NCBI RefSeq assembly: GCF_018320785.1
Contig: NC_054865.1
Location: 40,241,398-40,305,397, forward strand
Direction of reading: 5' to 3'
From: Cheilinus undulatus
Taxonomy: Eukaryota; Chordata; Actinopteri; Labriformes; Labridae
DNA length: 64,000 bases
The translations under genes were made by a program, and so were the position numbers. Below, in pieces: positions 48,426 through 61,350 of the stretch. A model generated the notes under the pieces. That model was not told the DNA's origin, did not search any database, and saw only the letters and a program-made list of their open reading frames with translations. How positions within the stretch are numbered: the first letter of the stretch is position 1; each line of letters opens with the position of its first letter.

Positions 48426-51400
48426 TACAATGTTTTCTTGGAGGACAAACTTTTTCCCTGTAGACAGACTGTCTACCCGGCCTTAATAAATTTTTGGTAA
48501 TCATGTTTTTCAGGTCAGATTTTTAACTTAATACTTTATGTATACTAACTCATACGTTAACCCTTTCCATTACCAAAAGTTCGATTTGATTTTATGTGGA
48601 AAGTTTCAGCCCGTATTTCCATTCTGACGGAGGTGTCCTCTCATAGTAACAGTCTGAGAGCAACAGTCTATACACAGATTTCTCTCATTACAGTACCACA
48701 GCACTGACTGATACCTGATAGTGATATAAACGTTAAGTAACATTATCTTGTTAATGTTAACTAATTATCATCTACCTGTCCTTTAATGGTGAGAAATTTA
48801 TTTTCCTTTACCTCACAAGCTGCTGCATTTTTTATCCAAGCACACTGTAAAATATAAAATTGTCCATAATCTTGTAGACATTTAGCCTAGCAGCAGTGTA
48901 AAGAGATGTATTTTTCTCTTCTGTAAATATCCTTGTAAATAAACATCAACAAAGCAAAGACCTGTCTCAGACTTTTCTGATTTAGTGATTTAAATTGTGT
49001 CTAACAGACAGTTTAAATGAATATCTCAGTTTTTCTGCAGTTTTTAGGTGATGTTTTCATCTCTCTTCGTGAAAATATGATGAATAAAATGAAGCTGTCA
49101 CTGTGCCATGCAGTGTTCAGTAGTAGCCTCTACTGCTCAAACTTTTTGCCCTTCGGGCTTTCACACAGCCATGTAACTAGAAGCTATGAATGTCATTGTA
49201 AAACATTGTGCAAATTGTTAAGAGGTCGTTATAAAACAAATGTTGGTAACAGAAGTTCAAGCCCCACTTTAAAGCAACACTATGTAGGGATTTGGTTTGG
49301 TGCACTTTTGTGCCCACCAAGGTCTCTGAGTGCAACCACACTGTCATAAAACAGTGCCATTATGCCTCCCTCTCATAGATAACATGCTTTTGTAGACAAC
49401 ACAGCTGAGAGCTAGGACTGACCCTCATTTATTGCTTTCCCATTAGCTTTTAGAGAGCTCATGATAATGACTTAGTGTGTGGTAGTTTAACCAGTATGCA
49501 ACAATCCAGCGGCACCACAGCCAGATTGGCATTGGCTTTACAGCCTATTGTTTTATGAAGGTCTCAGCAACACGAAAAGTCAGTCCAGAGATGCACAGAT
49601 TGTAAAAATCAAGAAAGATACAGTTGGTTGTCCACACGGAGATGAAACGGGACCTGGTTTCAAAAAGTAGCATTTACTGCATCCCAAAACGCTGCTTCCA
49701 TGTGGATGAAACACTGTACGAACAAAAACTTTTGTGCGTACTCTGTGTGGACAAGGCCTAAGCCTAAGCTGTTGAATCTAACAGTACTGAACTGGGCTAA
49801 CTGGCTTCTTTTAAGCAAAAGGCTGGCGTATGAACTACTGTAATAAAACCTAACGCATATCTCAGGAGAGAGAGAGACTGTCAGAGTTATGTAGTACTGA
49901 AAGTAGGCTACAAGGGTGCTCTTTGGAAATGAGGAAGGCACAAATTCCCCATTGAAAGTGATTTAAATGTTAAACCATCTTGTAAACACCTGTAACAGCA
50001 TTAAGCCATGTATTCCCAAACTGAAGCCAACAACCCAGTAGTGGATAGCAGTGGTCTGCCAGCAGTGACGCTTTTGTTTAAGACAAAATTGAAAGTAACC
50101 CCCCCACTCCTCTAGTCATACAGAAGTGAAGCCAAAATACCTCCACAAGAGGCGCTGACATATTATGCAGACTTTAGAACCAGAATTACACAATAGTAAA
50201 TTTTCCATGGCCCGTATATGCAGCCAATCCTGAAAACCAAGATCATTTCATTCATATCAATATGAGCAATGAATCTCTATGTCCTTTTGTTGAACAAAAG
50301 CGAAGCCAAAATACACTGCAAGAGGAACTGATTTATTGTCGTGCCTTTATAAATTTGGAGCGATACGATGAGTGGAAGGATAATGTCTGGTGAAACCGCA
50401 GGATATACCTTTGATTTTCCAATGCACATATTTTAGTCTATATTAAATTTGCAGTGAAAACTTTTGAATCCAGACTTTCTGAATGTCGCTGTTTTAATTG
50501 ATGACTTATAATTTTATTCCATCTCTTCATGTGTACATTATGAATCCAAGTGTATTGTTTGATAAAACTGTATTGCTTCCCTTCTTGGTCAGGTCTCCCT
50601 TGAAAAAAGAGGTCTTTGATCTCAATGGGACTTACATGGTTAAACAAAGATTAAATAAAATATTTAGCTGAGTGAATAAATAGCAAAAATCTCAGGATGG
50701 TGCTGTAAATTTGAAGCAAACATTCACGTCCAGTGAGCTTTTTTTTGAGTAGTTGCTACTGTCACACTCATGGATCCTCCTAATCTGGAGCAGAGCACTG
50801 CAAGTGCTACATTGCCATCAAAGCTGTCAGCTGTGGTGTTTTTCTCCTTTTAACATCAAATAACTGATCGAAAATAACTGATCGACTACCACAACAGAAA
50901 CAAGGTTTGAGAAAGTTAAAATTGATGTGCATTTGAACTTTGAAGTTTGCCTCATGTCCCATCTGTTAACATGGAGATCGAGTAAATTACCTACACTGAA
51001 GCCAGTCAGTAGGGGAAGCTGTATTGAAATCAATGTCAGGGAGCAGCTTTGTGGTCCATCTTTTCATGTAGTCAATGATATACACATTGTAACAGTATCT
51101 GAATAAGTTGGGACTTTTCTTGCATTCTTGTAGGTCCACATTTATCCTTTTTCTGTTTTTGAGATAAAAATACATTCAATAATGCTACATAGTAGCATGA
51201 CTATATGTTACCGTTAGATTTCAAATTGCACCAAAGCATTTTTATGTTGGAGAGTAGCTGTAGTCAAAACACAGATGTCAACCTTATAAAATGGAAATGA
51301 CAGCTCTGTAGTGTCTTTCTCATCTTTCTCTCTCTTGTGTCATGCAATATTTGTCTATATTTCTAACAGATCTGCATCTTATGTATGTTTTATTTCATTG

Positions 51401-52552
51401 CATTGCATTTCAAATGCTAATATTAGTATTCTTGGCTGAGACAAATTGTACAGCCCTTTCGTCGACCACTTTGTGGGAGGATCAGGCTTTCAGTGAGTTT
51501 GCTGTGCTGGCGGTCTTCGTGGTCAGCGAGAGGGCATCGGCCTGTGCCACCTCTTTTAAAACCTTTCCCTGCAGGAGTGATACACGTTTCTCACTGACTC
51601 ATCTTATCACACTGGGCTTGAGCTTAATCCTCATCAGGTCTCTTTGCTTCGAGAAAGGAGAGGAAAAAAAAAGAGTGTTGGTACAGGAGCTTTTTCCAAG
51701 AGTCAAAGTATTATTATTTACATTGCCGCAGCAATTTTTAGTCTGAATTAATACATTTGATCATGCAAGCTGCTGAATACTGCCCACAAGCCAAAACTTC
51801 ATGCTGAAGCGCTACATAGATCTGTTTGAAATACAGGTGATCATTCCCTAATTCTGCTATGGATCTTTATATTCTTGTGTTCTTCCAAATAACAGGCCTT
51901 CAGTTGTAAAACACTTTTCAAGGGCATGAAGCCTTTCACATCCCTTAATCACTCGGAGGATTCAACATCCCACTGAGCCTCTTTGACAGAGCTTCAATCC
52001 AATTGGTACAGCACAAAGCTCGGCTTTTCCCTCCTGCCACCAAGATCGATCCTATAACAACAGGTGTTCACAGGTGTTCAAATGTGCTCACGCATTGACT
52101 GAAAGCCTTCCTAAGCTTTAGAACAAAGGAAATCAGCTCAGTGGGCAGCCAGAGAAGGAGGGTCACAGTTTATGTGATGTCCTCTGGATGTTTGATATCT
52201 CACCTTCTCATACTATGCATGTAGGGATTGATTACCTACAACAACCCTTTATTTGAAGAAAGACAAACAGGAATTACTGCTCTAAAAACAAATACAGGTA
52301 TTGGTAATGCCTATATTATATGGTGAATTGTGGGATCATGAGCCTCATAAATCTCAGTGTGTTCAGCCAAATCAATTCTTACTTGCACCCGTGAAAACAC
52401 GGTATTACCTGTACTGCAAACATTGTTGTATTATTATAGCTATTCCAAACGTGCTGCAAAGGAAATAAATAAACAGATCTAACTTTGTTGAAGAAAACAC
52501 TTTAAGTTTAGCACTGTTCTTTTTTAATGTGCTATAAATATATTTCTATGGA
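48426..52552. other. 4.1 kb spacer, no gene recognised
   Basis: Two related phrases, GAAGTGAAGCCAAAATAC..ACAAGAGGCGCTGA near 50126 and AAGCGAAGCCAAAATACACTGCAAGAGGAACTGA near 50299, show a local duplication of about 170 bp spacing. A phrase near 49270 (AAAGCAACACTATGTAGGGA) resembles a common dispersed fish repeat. The ORF at 51342-51746 lies in a less AT-rich block but matches no family I know, and no splice context supports it. Confidence 0.4.
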
Positions 52553-53100
52553 CCAATCATCTTCCTGCTGCCAAACTTACTCTGCGTGGATCCACGACAC
52601 CCCAGTCACCACCTGGTCAAGTCTTCAGTGTGCCTGTCCGGCTCTTCTGTATCTGATCCAGCTCCTCTTTGTCTGGGTCCAGCCCTTACTGTCTGGGTCC
52701 AGTTGTCACTGTCTGGGTTGAGCTCTTCGGTGTCTGAGTCCAGCCCATCACTCCAGCCGTTACTATCTAGGTCCTACTTCTCACTGCCTAGATCCAGCGC
52801 TTCAGTCTCTGGATCCAGCCATTTACCGTTTAAGTCCAACTCTGGACCAGTCGACCATCTTCCTCCTGCCAAACTTACACAGCATGGATCCATGATACCC
52901 CAGCCACAACCTGCTCAAGTCTTCAGTGTTCAGGCCCAGCTCTTCCATGCCTGGATCCAGCTCTTCTGCGTCTGGGTGTAGCCCATCACTGTCTAGATCC
53001 ACTTCCTCAGTGTCCAAGTTGAGGTTGTCAGTGTCAAGGTCTATTTCCTTGGTGTTTTTAATTCAGCCTTTCTCTCTGGGCCCAGCTCTTCTGTGTATTA
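52553..53100. repeat. degenerate minisatellite (about 21-24 bp) with higher-order duplication
   Basis: A unit close to CTCTTCTGTGTCTGGGTCCAGC is repeated many times with substitutions and small indels from about 52620. The block starting GACCAATCATCTTCCTGCTG at 52553 recurs in altered form starting GACCAGTCGACCATCTTCC near 52845: CTGCCAAACTTAC, GATCCA(C/T)GA, ACACCCCAG or ATACCCCAG, then CAAGTCTTCAGTGT. The whole array was therefore duplicated at about 290-bp spacing. One strand reads Ser/Leu-rich (52586-52981, 52926-53201 plus), the other acidic Asp/Glu/Leu-rich (52823-53017 minus). No conserved protein is recognised. Confidence 0.7.
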
Positions 53101-53396
53101 GTCCAGCCCTCAACTGTCCATGTGCAGCCATTCACTGTCTTTGGATGACCACCCCACATAATTTATACTTCTTCACCGTTTTGTTTGTCAAGACTCTGTA
53201 AGTGGGGGTTTTCTATCCTACAGTTGGCCTCACTACCACTGTAAGGATAACATGATGGAGTCTTATTATCAGACATAGTGCATTTTTTATTTTCTAAAAT
53301 TAGACGGTAAATCTTTCATTTAACAAAGCATCTCCCGACTGAAATGATAGCAGTCAACATTACAGGGTCTAAAGGTTTCCAACTTTATTCATAAGC

Positions 53397-53841
53397 CGTG
53401 GGTGTCCAAACTATAGTCCAGGCATGGCACTGCCATAATCACGCAAGCCCTCATCGGCTGACAGCTAACTGATTTGCTCTAAGCACGCAATTGGCTAATC
53501 GCTCTTATGCTGCCTTATTTAAACTGCTCTTGCCTTGCCACACTCTGCTACTTTCTCTGCAAGCTACTCTCGCAACCCCCCCACCCCCCAGCTCCTCCGT
53601 TATTCTGCCTCTTACTTAATCAGTGTCATTCTGTTATCACTGATGCCTTCTCTGCTCTGGGTTTCTGCTGCTTCCTGAATAAACTTGCAGTTTAGGCATA
53701 CACGATCACTCAACTTTTTAACCTACATTACATTGGTTTCACAAACTTTCATATACTTCACTTTGTGGATATCAAATTGGCTGCAACTTCAATTTATATT
53801 TGTGCATGTGGCCCTCATTTGAAAAAGTTTGGACACTCCTG
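53397..53841. mobile_element. hAT-like non-autonomous element with 8-bp target duplication
   Basis: TCATAAGC (53389-53396) and TCATAGGC (53842-53849) flank it with one mismatch. The element starts CGTGGGTGTCCAAACT and ends AGTTTGGACACTCCTG, an imperfect inverted pair of the CAGGGGTGTCCAAACT type common in hAT-Charlie-like elements. The interior carries TTATTTAAACTGCTC and CTGAATAAACTTGCAG. The ORF at 53507-53695 lies within it and has no homology I recognise. Confidence 0.82.
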
Positions 53842-53849
53842 TCATAGGC

Positions 53850-56800
53850 CCCTGTGGACCTACATAAAAAACATTATAACATTACTGTGAAAGATTTTAT
53901 TGATTTAAAGCTTAATTTTACATTTTTATTTCCTTTTATTGTTTAATTATCACCATAACTGATTTGAAAAAAAAAAAATTGACACATTTTATCTACAGAC
54001 CTTTGAATAAACTAGCAGGTAATTGGGATATTATAATTTCAGTTAATATGTTTAAATGTAATTATGACTTTCTCAGAGCAGACAGGGCTTTGCACATCCC
54101 TGAGATCTTTGGGCATGGGTGCCAGGTCATGACCTAATGCCTAAAGTGTTCCTTGTTTTGGAGGCTTTTAAGACATGTTATTCACAGAGGCCCCTTCTTC
54201 ATAGTATAAAAGTGAGTTTTAAAATCAGGAACACAGTCAATACAGTCATTTGTAGTTCAAAATCAGTGTTTTTTCAGTACTTTTAAGTGGACTGAAGCTT
54301 TTCTGGCAAATGAGTAATTAAAAGGGAGAGATGAATCACATCTATGTCTTCAGTGCAAAACTTATATTTATGCCTTGATTTATGGTCTTTTTTGCAGTGA
54401 ATGAGTTTTCCATTTACATAAAAGAAATTCATCAATCATTAAATCATTTGTATTGGAGTCACTTTCAAGAAGGACATAAACAATCATCTCCATTACAACC
54501 TTTAAAAAAGAAATTCTAGAAACTGCGAAAAGCATCCTAATTGATTTGATGCGTCGAGAAAATTTACTTATCTGTAGTTACACTTCTGGATAAAGATGAC
54601 GGACACTCAGTCTCCTGTTTTTCATATTTTAATATACTTTTTATTTATTAGTGTGTGTCTCTTTGGTTCCCTGAATCCTTTTTTTGAGTTTTAAGTAGCT
54701 TTGGGATGGAAAAACATTAACAAAATGTTAATTGTGACCTTTTGATTCAGCCTTAAATGAAACACCTCCCTGGGGGGAAATAAAGTTTATCAATCAAACA
54801 TTACATGCTTTCAAAAGGGCAGAACGAGCCAGGAAGGAATATTAAACTTAACATGCATATGACTTAATTTTCATATGGCCCATTTTCTCCCGGCTCTGAG
54901 CTTGTTCAATGCTCACTCTTCCATTTAATAGCAATGAAGTTGTCACAGTAGAGGTCGGCTTAGTCCACTGGACTGTAGTGTAAAAGTTAGGGTTCTTCCT
55001 GCTGACTTCACAGCTTTAAAGCTGCCATGCCTTTAGGTAGATAACGTTTAACAGCTAGAAAGTTCAAATCCAGATTCTTCAAGCACATCAATTAAACTGT
55101 ATTCTCCCAGGACTAATTGCTAATGGAAACTGTCAGAAGCTGTTATGGCTTTATTTTGTTCCTCCAAAGTTAAGTTCAGCTTCTAAAAAATATTGAAATT
55201 TATTCAAAACAAAGAAAAGAGAACATGATGTGAACCTTGGATGGAACTGAGGAAAAGTATTTAAAGATATGAACCCCTGTGAAAGAGGTTAGAGAAGTAA
55301 AGGAGACTAAATACAACCCTGAGAGTTACTCAACTTTCATTTTTCAAATTTTGAAAAATTCTGTATCTTTGAGGAAAGAAGTTTAACCCTTCATAGTACA
55401 CTCTCTGAAATATTTGGAAATTCAGAATTTAAGCCATACGATATTATCAGTGGACATCCCAAGGCTTTATTTCTTTTGTTACATTTTTTCATTATCATGG
55501 TGCAAATCAAGGTCAAAGAAGTGACCAAATATTGTTCCTTGCCCATTTATGGAAAAAAAAATTCATAAAATGGATGCATTAAAATGTCAATAATGGAAAA
55601 TAAACACATAACTCAGATGAGTATTTACTTGCACATTAAAAACTTATTTAGATACAAAATATTTATCTTACAACACACGGTGAGGTTGTCTTTATTCTAC
55701 CCTTTTTTAGAGGCAGGACATGACTAGCTTCAGAGAACTGTCTAATTCAAGGGTCATCAACTACATTTGTACAAGGGGCAGCTTTCTCCTAGATTGGCAG
55801 TTTGGGGGCCGCACTTTGTAATAAACTAAGATTAAAAAAAATATTTCAAGTGATTATTTCTGAAAAACTGATTCATGCCATTTAAGTGTCATAAAACTGT
55901 ATTACTGTTGTAAAACTGACTTAAACTATATGTATTTCACTATTTATACCACTTATTTTTCTTTAAAAATCCAACAGAAAACAGAAGAAACATCACAATA
56001 ACTAAATGTCTAAATTAATTTTGACAGTAACAAGGCTCACAGTAAAAATAAAAACTAATATAAACCACATAAGTTTAAAAAAGCTGTTATAAGGTTCTAA
56101 AACTGACCAGGAATCACATCTATTTTATTATTTATACTTTAAAAATGTCTCAAAATAAGTCAAATTTACCACTGCATCACTCATTGTTTTCAAAGCTGTG
56201 TCCGCATCCGACTATTCTATAGATTACTATCATCCTACATTATAATCAGTTATTTGTCAAGAAAATACCCTTAGTATGGCTTGCTATGAAATGACCATAT
56301 GTCTTAACATTTTACAACCCCAGACAGGCATATGTCCAAATATGATTCCACCATTTGTCACACTAAAATTTCAGTGATTGCTAGAACCTATCATGGCATT
56401 AAGCCTCACTTTATAATACTGTGAGTTTCGTCAACTTATCCTGGTTAGTTGTCATGTTAGGGTCATTTGTTTGGGACCAAAAGAGACGTAAAACTGCAGA
56501 GTTTGAGCCCTGGAGGAAACAGGAAGTTTTAGACCCTCCTAGCCACTGCTGATTGGTTGGATGGTGTGATGTCACTTTCAGTGACAGTGACTGATCTCTA
56601 CTGATTGGCTGAGAAAAATCCTGGTTGTAGTGTATCACAGAGAGTTGGGGGAGGCCACACAGAAAGTCAACCAAAGTGAATATATATAGCTCCATTCAGC
56701 AGTTCTTTACAGAGTGCTAACCTAAAAATGATCTTAACAGCTATATGCTGACCCTTAGCTTAGTATTGACCAAGAAATAGTGCACTGCACATCTTAAATT

Positions 56801-58286
56801 TTCCTCACATTGTCTGAACCTAAATAGCCATATCAGTACACCTAAACGTAATGCAAACTCTATATCCTGCCATCGTCCTAATAAATAGCCTGCACATTCT
56901 CAGGATCAGCCAGTGTGTGAACACCGTGGGCAAGAGTCTGAAATATTTACTACATGAGTGTGGGTGGTGATGACGGTGATATTCATGTTGAGTGGAGTTC
57001 TATACTTGATTCTCTTTACTTCCAGCCGGTGGTGCTGCCAGGATTAAATTTCACAAGTATGCACAGGAACACTCTTGTGCATGTAGGACATTTTTACCTC
57101 CCAGGTTCCCACACACTCATACACGATCAGTTTTTGAGCTGAGAGAGCAACAGCAACAAACATGACAACAGCAACATGTTGGTGTGAGCTTTATGAAAGA
57201 ATGATGTCAAACTGGTGACCTGATGGACACAGAGCAGGTCTGAGACCTTGAGCCAACCTTGAGCAAATGTAACATAGGAGTTTATATTGAATAAAACAGG
57301 CATGACCAAGCAAAACCCAGCACACTGAGTTTTTCAAGTGCATCCAACAGCATTAATCTCTTTTGAGAGGTACTTGGAGGAGTAATTACAGAAAACATCA
57401 GGCCCTGAAATTCCCCAAATAATCTAGAAAATGTCAAGAATTTATGTGAAAAAAGCTGATGTTGATTCCACCAAATTACTTTGCATTTCAGATTTTGCTC
57501 ATGGGTGAAACAAGTCCTTCTGTCTTAATGACTGTGCTTAAAAGATGTTGGTGGACAAATTATTCCACCAAAAATTAACCTTAGCTAAGCCAACTGCCTC
57601 CAGCTACAACTCCTACTTGGAAAGAAAGCCAAAAAAAGTTTGTTTAAAAAGACTAAGAGTCTGCAGCTGCTGTAGTTAGTCTGCAAGCATTATCCACAAT
57701 TGTACTATTTGTTTCAGAACACAACTTCTGCAACATTCTGGGCTTGCATCCACACTGCTCAGGGTTTAAAAATGTATTTATTTGGAAACATTGCAAATCC
57801 CTTTCCATTGATAAAATTCAGGGTTAGAAACAGACACTTACGGAAACAACAATGCAGACAAAGAGGCCTCTTGATTGGGTCTCATCAGTCCTAGCTTATT
57901 TTCCCCCGATCTGTCACACCTCCCAATCATGACCCTTTGCTTAAAAACAAAGGACTTAAGTCTTCCCTTTCTGCACTTAACACTATGAACAACAAGCTAC
58001 ACGAAACAGTGCTCTGTTTGACTTTATTTGTTGAGAATTTAACAGCATAAATGTATGCTGTTAAATTCTGCAGATTGAAACACTTTTATTAAGTATTTAA
58101 CATTTATAATCCAGGAACTTGATTAATGCTGTTTTTTCCTGCATGTGTATCTACATGCCCGGTGTATTTTATGAGTAACACGTGAAATACATTTTCAGGT
58201 GTATTAGTATGGCTTGAGAAAGTTTGTTTGTTTTTTGTGTGTTTGTTTGTTTGTTTCAAGATTCACATTAAGTAATCTAATAAAAG
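53850..58286. other. 4.4 kb spacer, no gene recognised
   Basis: Contains a LINE-tail-like phrase (CTGGGGGGAAATAAAGTTTATCAATC near 54769). Near 55748-55810 is a fragment of a common fish repeat (GGGTCATCAACTACATTTGTACAAGGGGCAGC). A promoter-like cluster is listed separately. No exon with good splice context is recognised. Confidence 0.4.
56551..56689 (+). promoter_or_regulatory. promoter-like cluster without a recognised gene
   Basis: Reading rightwards there are two ATTGG boxes (inverted CCAAT) at 56552-56556 and 56604-56608. A CRE-like TGATGTCAC lies at 56567-56575, followed by an imperfect palindrome GTCACTTTCAGTGAC. TATATATAG is at 56681-56689, about 75 bp after the second box. That order and spacing resemble a TATA promoter. 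No ORF or exon I recognise lies downstream, so it may be chance or a lost or non-coding transcript. Confidence 0.3.
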
Positions 58287-58640
58287 TGGGGCATTGTAGT
58301 GCCTATAAAAAGTATTCACTCCCCTTGGATGTTTTACCCTGTTATTAATCTTATTAATCGGTCATAATCAATATAATTTGGCTTTTTAGACAAAAAGAAA
58401 ACTTCTTTAATGTCAAACAGATTTCTACAAAGGAATATCAAATTAAAATATGCAAGGTAAAACAAAGTGTTGATGACTGCATAAGTACTCGCCTCTTCAA
58501 GTCAGTATTTGGCTGCAATAACAGCACTGAGTCTGTGTGGATAGGTCTCAATCAGACTTGCACATTTGGACACTGCAATTTTACTCCTTTCTTCTTTTTA
58601 AAACTACTCAATCTCTGTCTGTGGTGCATTCCTTAATCGA
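58287..58640. repeat. DNA-transposon end (GTGCCTATAAAAAGTATTCAC family)
   Basis: The sequence runs AGTGCCTATAAAAAGTATTC, ACTCCCCTTGGATGTTTT, AATTTGGCTTTTTAGACA, TTCTTTAATGTCAAACAGAT, TTCTACAAAG, GACTGCATAAGTACTC, then TTTGGCTGCAATAACAGCACTGAGTCTGTG-type text. This is the order seen at one end of a dispersed fish DNA element, probably Tc1/mariner-like. The GGCTGCAATAACAGC..GAGTCT part reads on the minus strand as a transposase C-terminus-like stretch. The opposite end is not present. The family is uncertain. Confidence 0.55.
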
Positions 58641-60707
58641 TCCCTGCTTTAAAATAAAAAATTCTTTCAACTTCTGAACCAGGTCGCAAAATCACTTTTA
58701 TGTTTTATTTTTTAGACTTTTGCCTGCACAACATGCTTGATAACGAAAGCTTCAGGCAGCTGTTTAATGAGTGAGTCACACCATCTAATCCCCACTCGTC
58801 CATTCCTTACAAAACTGCTATGCCTTAGTAGTATGCAGATGTGAAGAAAAAAACCCACAAGGACTCGCAAATACTAGTGGACTTGTAGTCGAGTGAAGCA
58901 GAATATAAAAAAAAGCAGGAGAGATAACAGGGAGGGCAGAGCAGAAGTCTAAAAAAAATCACAATTGCAGATATAAACAGCATATAAAGAGAAGATTTTA
59001 AAATGTATATGTATAATATTTGTCTTAATACAAAAATAAACACTACATTGACAGCATTTAAATATATGTACCAAGCTGTTTGATTACAGTAAAAAAAATG
59101 AAAGCCAAGAATGGTTGTAGTTCAAAGAGACAAAGATTCAAACTGGAAATAAATATATAAACATGGTTATGTGAAAGGTCATTCAATATCAATGAAAATA
59201 TAAACAGACAAACTGACATGCTTGATGGACTTGTTTCACACATCCATCTGGAAAACCTCCCATAGACTGTGTAGGAAAGGGAAGAGCTTTTGAAAAAAAG
59301 CTTGAAGGGTGATTGGATGAACGTTCTGTCTATCACATCTTTACGGGCCAATAAGAGCAACAAAACATTTGATGATTAGACTCTTGCTGAATCCAGTCGG
59401 GAGAGGGGCAAAAACATTGTTTCCGCAAAAAAAAAACAAAAAAAAAACAAAGAAGAAGAAGAACTCATTGTTCTTTTTTTAATGAAGAAATGTCGTCAAG
59501 TTCTGATAAAACTGACCCTATAGCAGCATCCATGCTAATCCCTTCCGCTGTAATTGCACTGGCCTCTTGTTGCTGCTTGCTTATGTCATGGCTCTGCTGC
59601 GCCGGAGTCCCGTCACTCTCTTACAGGGCCCAGTCTGTTCAGATGGGAGCCTTGCAAGATGGATTCACCAGTGAGAAACACAGAAACAGGCAAAACCATC
59701 TGCTTTGCAAGGTTAATAAACAGAGGTACAGTATATAAAATAGACTGGGCAAAATGGTAATAATTAGTGCAAAAAAGACAAAGTTACAGCAGGTCTTTAG
59801 AGTAACTTTGTGACTGTTGAGTGGTCCATATGAAATGATCTAATATGTTATGGTCACTGGATTCAAAATAATTGGACCAGCCAAGTCTTAAGCCTTCCTC
59901 TTAGGATCATGACTGTGTGTACAGTATTTCATGGCAATCAAAATAAAAAACACCATATATGCCAAAAATAACCATGAACGACAGACACAGGGAGCAAACT
60001 TTTGTGTTTAAATAAACCCACAGCTCATTTCTTCTACTGGACAACAATCTGCCAAGAGCTGATTTCTTTGTCTGCACTCTGACTTCAAACAAGTTTACGG
60101 AAAGTAAATTTCAGAATCACTTGGGCGAAAATTAAATTAGCCTCTCCAAATGCACAATAATTCCTGTACCCAAGAAATGATTATTCACATAATGAGCTGG
60201 GCCAGTCAGCTACAAACATCATTTAACCTTTTTCCTCTCGTTTGCACACGTTCACACCTTCTGAATGATGTTTTCCCTCCTCTTTTCCATCATACTCCTT
60301 CCCACTTTCCCTCTAATCATTGCCAATAAAATTCAATTATGAGTCTCTGTGTCTCTCTGTCTGCTTCAGACCAGAATATCTCACGGTCTGGTCTGGGCTC
60401 TCCTCCTCTTTCCTTTTTTTCCCTCCAGCTCTCCCACTTCTCCTTTGCCTGTCCTCACTCTTCTGCATGACCAGTTCCATGTCAGGTCCTAATTGTGTTT
60501 TGATGTTTCTCCAGACCTGCAATTGAGCTCCATTCTCGCCAGCCAAAACAGAACAGACGTTTGTCAATGCACAGGCAGCGTGAGATTCTCCTTTAAGTCT
60601 CTCATCCTTTGCTCACATTTTCTGCTGTTGCTCTTCATTTCATCTCTTTTTGCTTTATTTCACCCTTCTCTCTCCTGTCCTACTTTTATCACAACTTATA
60701 TGTTTAT

Positions 60708-60708
<1 letters not shown>

Positions 60709-60781
<73 letters not shown>
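60709..60781. repeat. (CTAT)n tetranucleotide microsatellite
   Basis: About 18 perfect CTAT units. Frames across it read Ile-Tyr-Leu-Ser repeats, which explains the ORFs at 60493-60915 and 60609-60800. Confidence 0.97.
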
Positions 60782-61014
60782 GTGTGCAATGGAGCACTAA
60801 CATCAATGTAGGAAGAGACCAAAGACCTCCTCTCCCCTCTGGGACCAATGTCACAAGTAATCACTGTTACTTATACAACACACACTCAGAAACACACACT
60901 GTTAGTCTGTCTTAACACTCAACTAAGCTCGACTCTGGGAGTAAATATTTGCGCTGTGCTAGCTCTAGACAGAGGAAGGCTCCCCACCTCAGCACTGTGC
61001 CACCAAATCATGAA

Positions 61015-61350
61015 ATATTCAGAGAGAGAGGGAGAGATGGGAGGAGAGAGAGAGAGTGGGAGGGAAAAAAAAGGATAGAGAGAGAGGTCACACATAACAG
61101 AATAAGATGGACGGAGGGGAAAAAGTGCATGGCTAGGTGGCTCGGTGCTACAGCAAAAAAAAAAAAAAAAAAGATCTAAGGGAAAGGAGCGGGTTGTTTG
61201 TGGAGAAGAAGTGTAAGGGGAAGAAAAAGGCTGAGCAAGGTGTTGAGAGCTGAGAAGAGAGAGAGGGTGTAAAACGCAGAGAGGTTGAAGAGTGTGACAG
61301 GACAGAGAGAAAGGCTAAGGAGCAGCAGAGAGGCAGAGGAGGGGATGCGG
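61015..61350. repeat. purine-rich (GA) tract
   Basis: Long runs of GAGAGAGA, GGGAGAGA and GGAAAAAAAAGG on the plus strand, with an A17-like run near 61156. Low complexity. The overlapping ORFs are made of it. Confidence 0.75.

Noticed and set aside
51342-51746. 134-aa plus-strand ORF in a less AT-rich block
   Set aside because: No recognisable family, start context or flanking exons. It could be a lineage-specific transcript, but the sequence alone does not support it.
58825-59363. Two minus-strand ORFs (72 and 101 aa) rich in Phe and Leu
   Set aside because: AT-rich composition gives hydrophobic frames by chance. No signal or domain pattern is convincing.
60493-60915. 140-aa plus-strand ORF
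   Set aside because: It runs through the CTAT microsatellite and encodes Ile-Tyr-Leu-Ser repeats.
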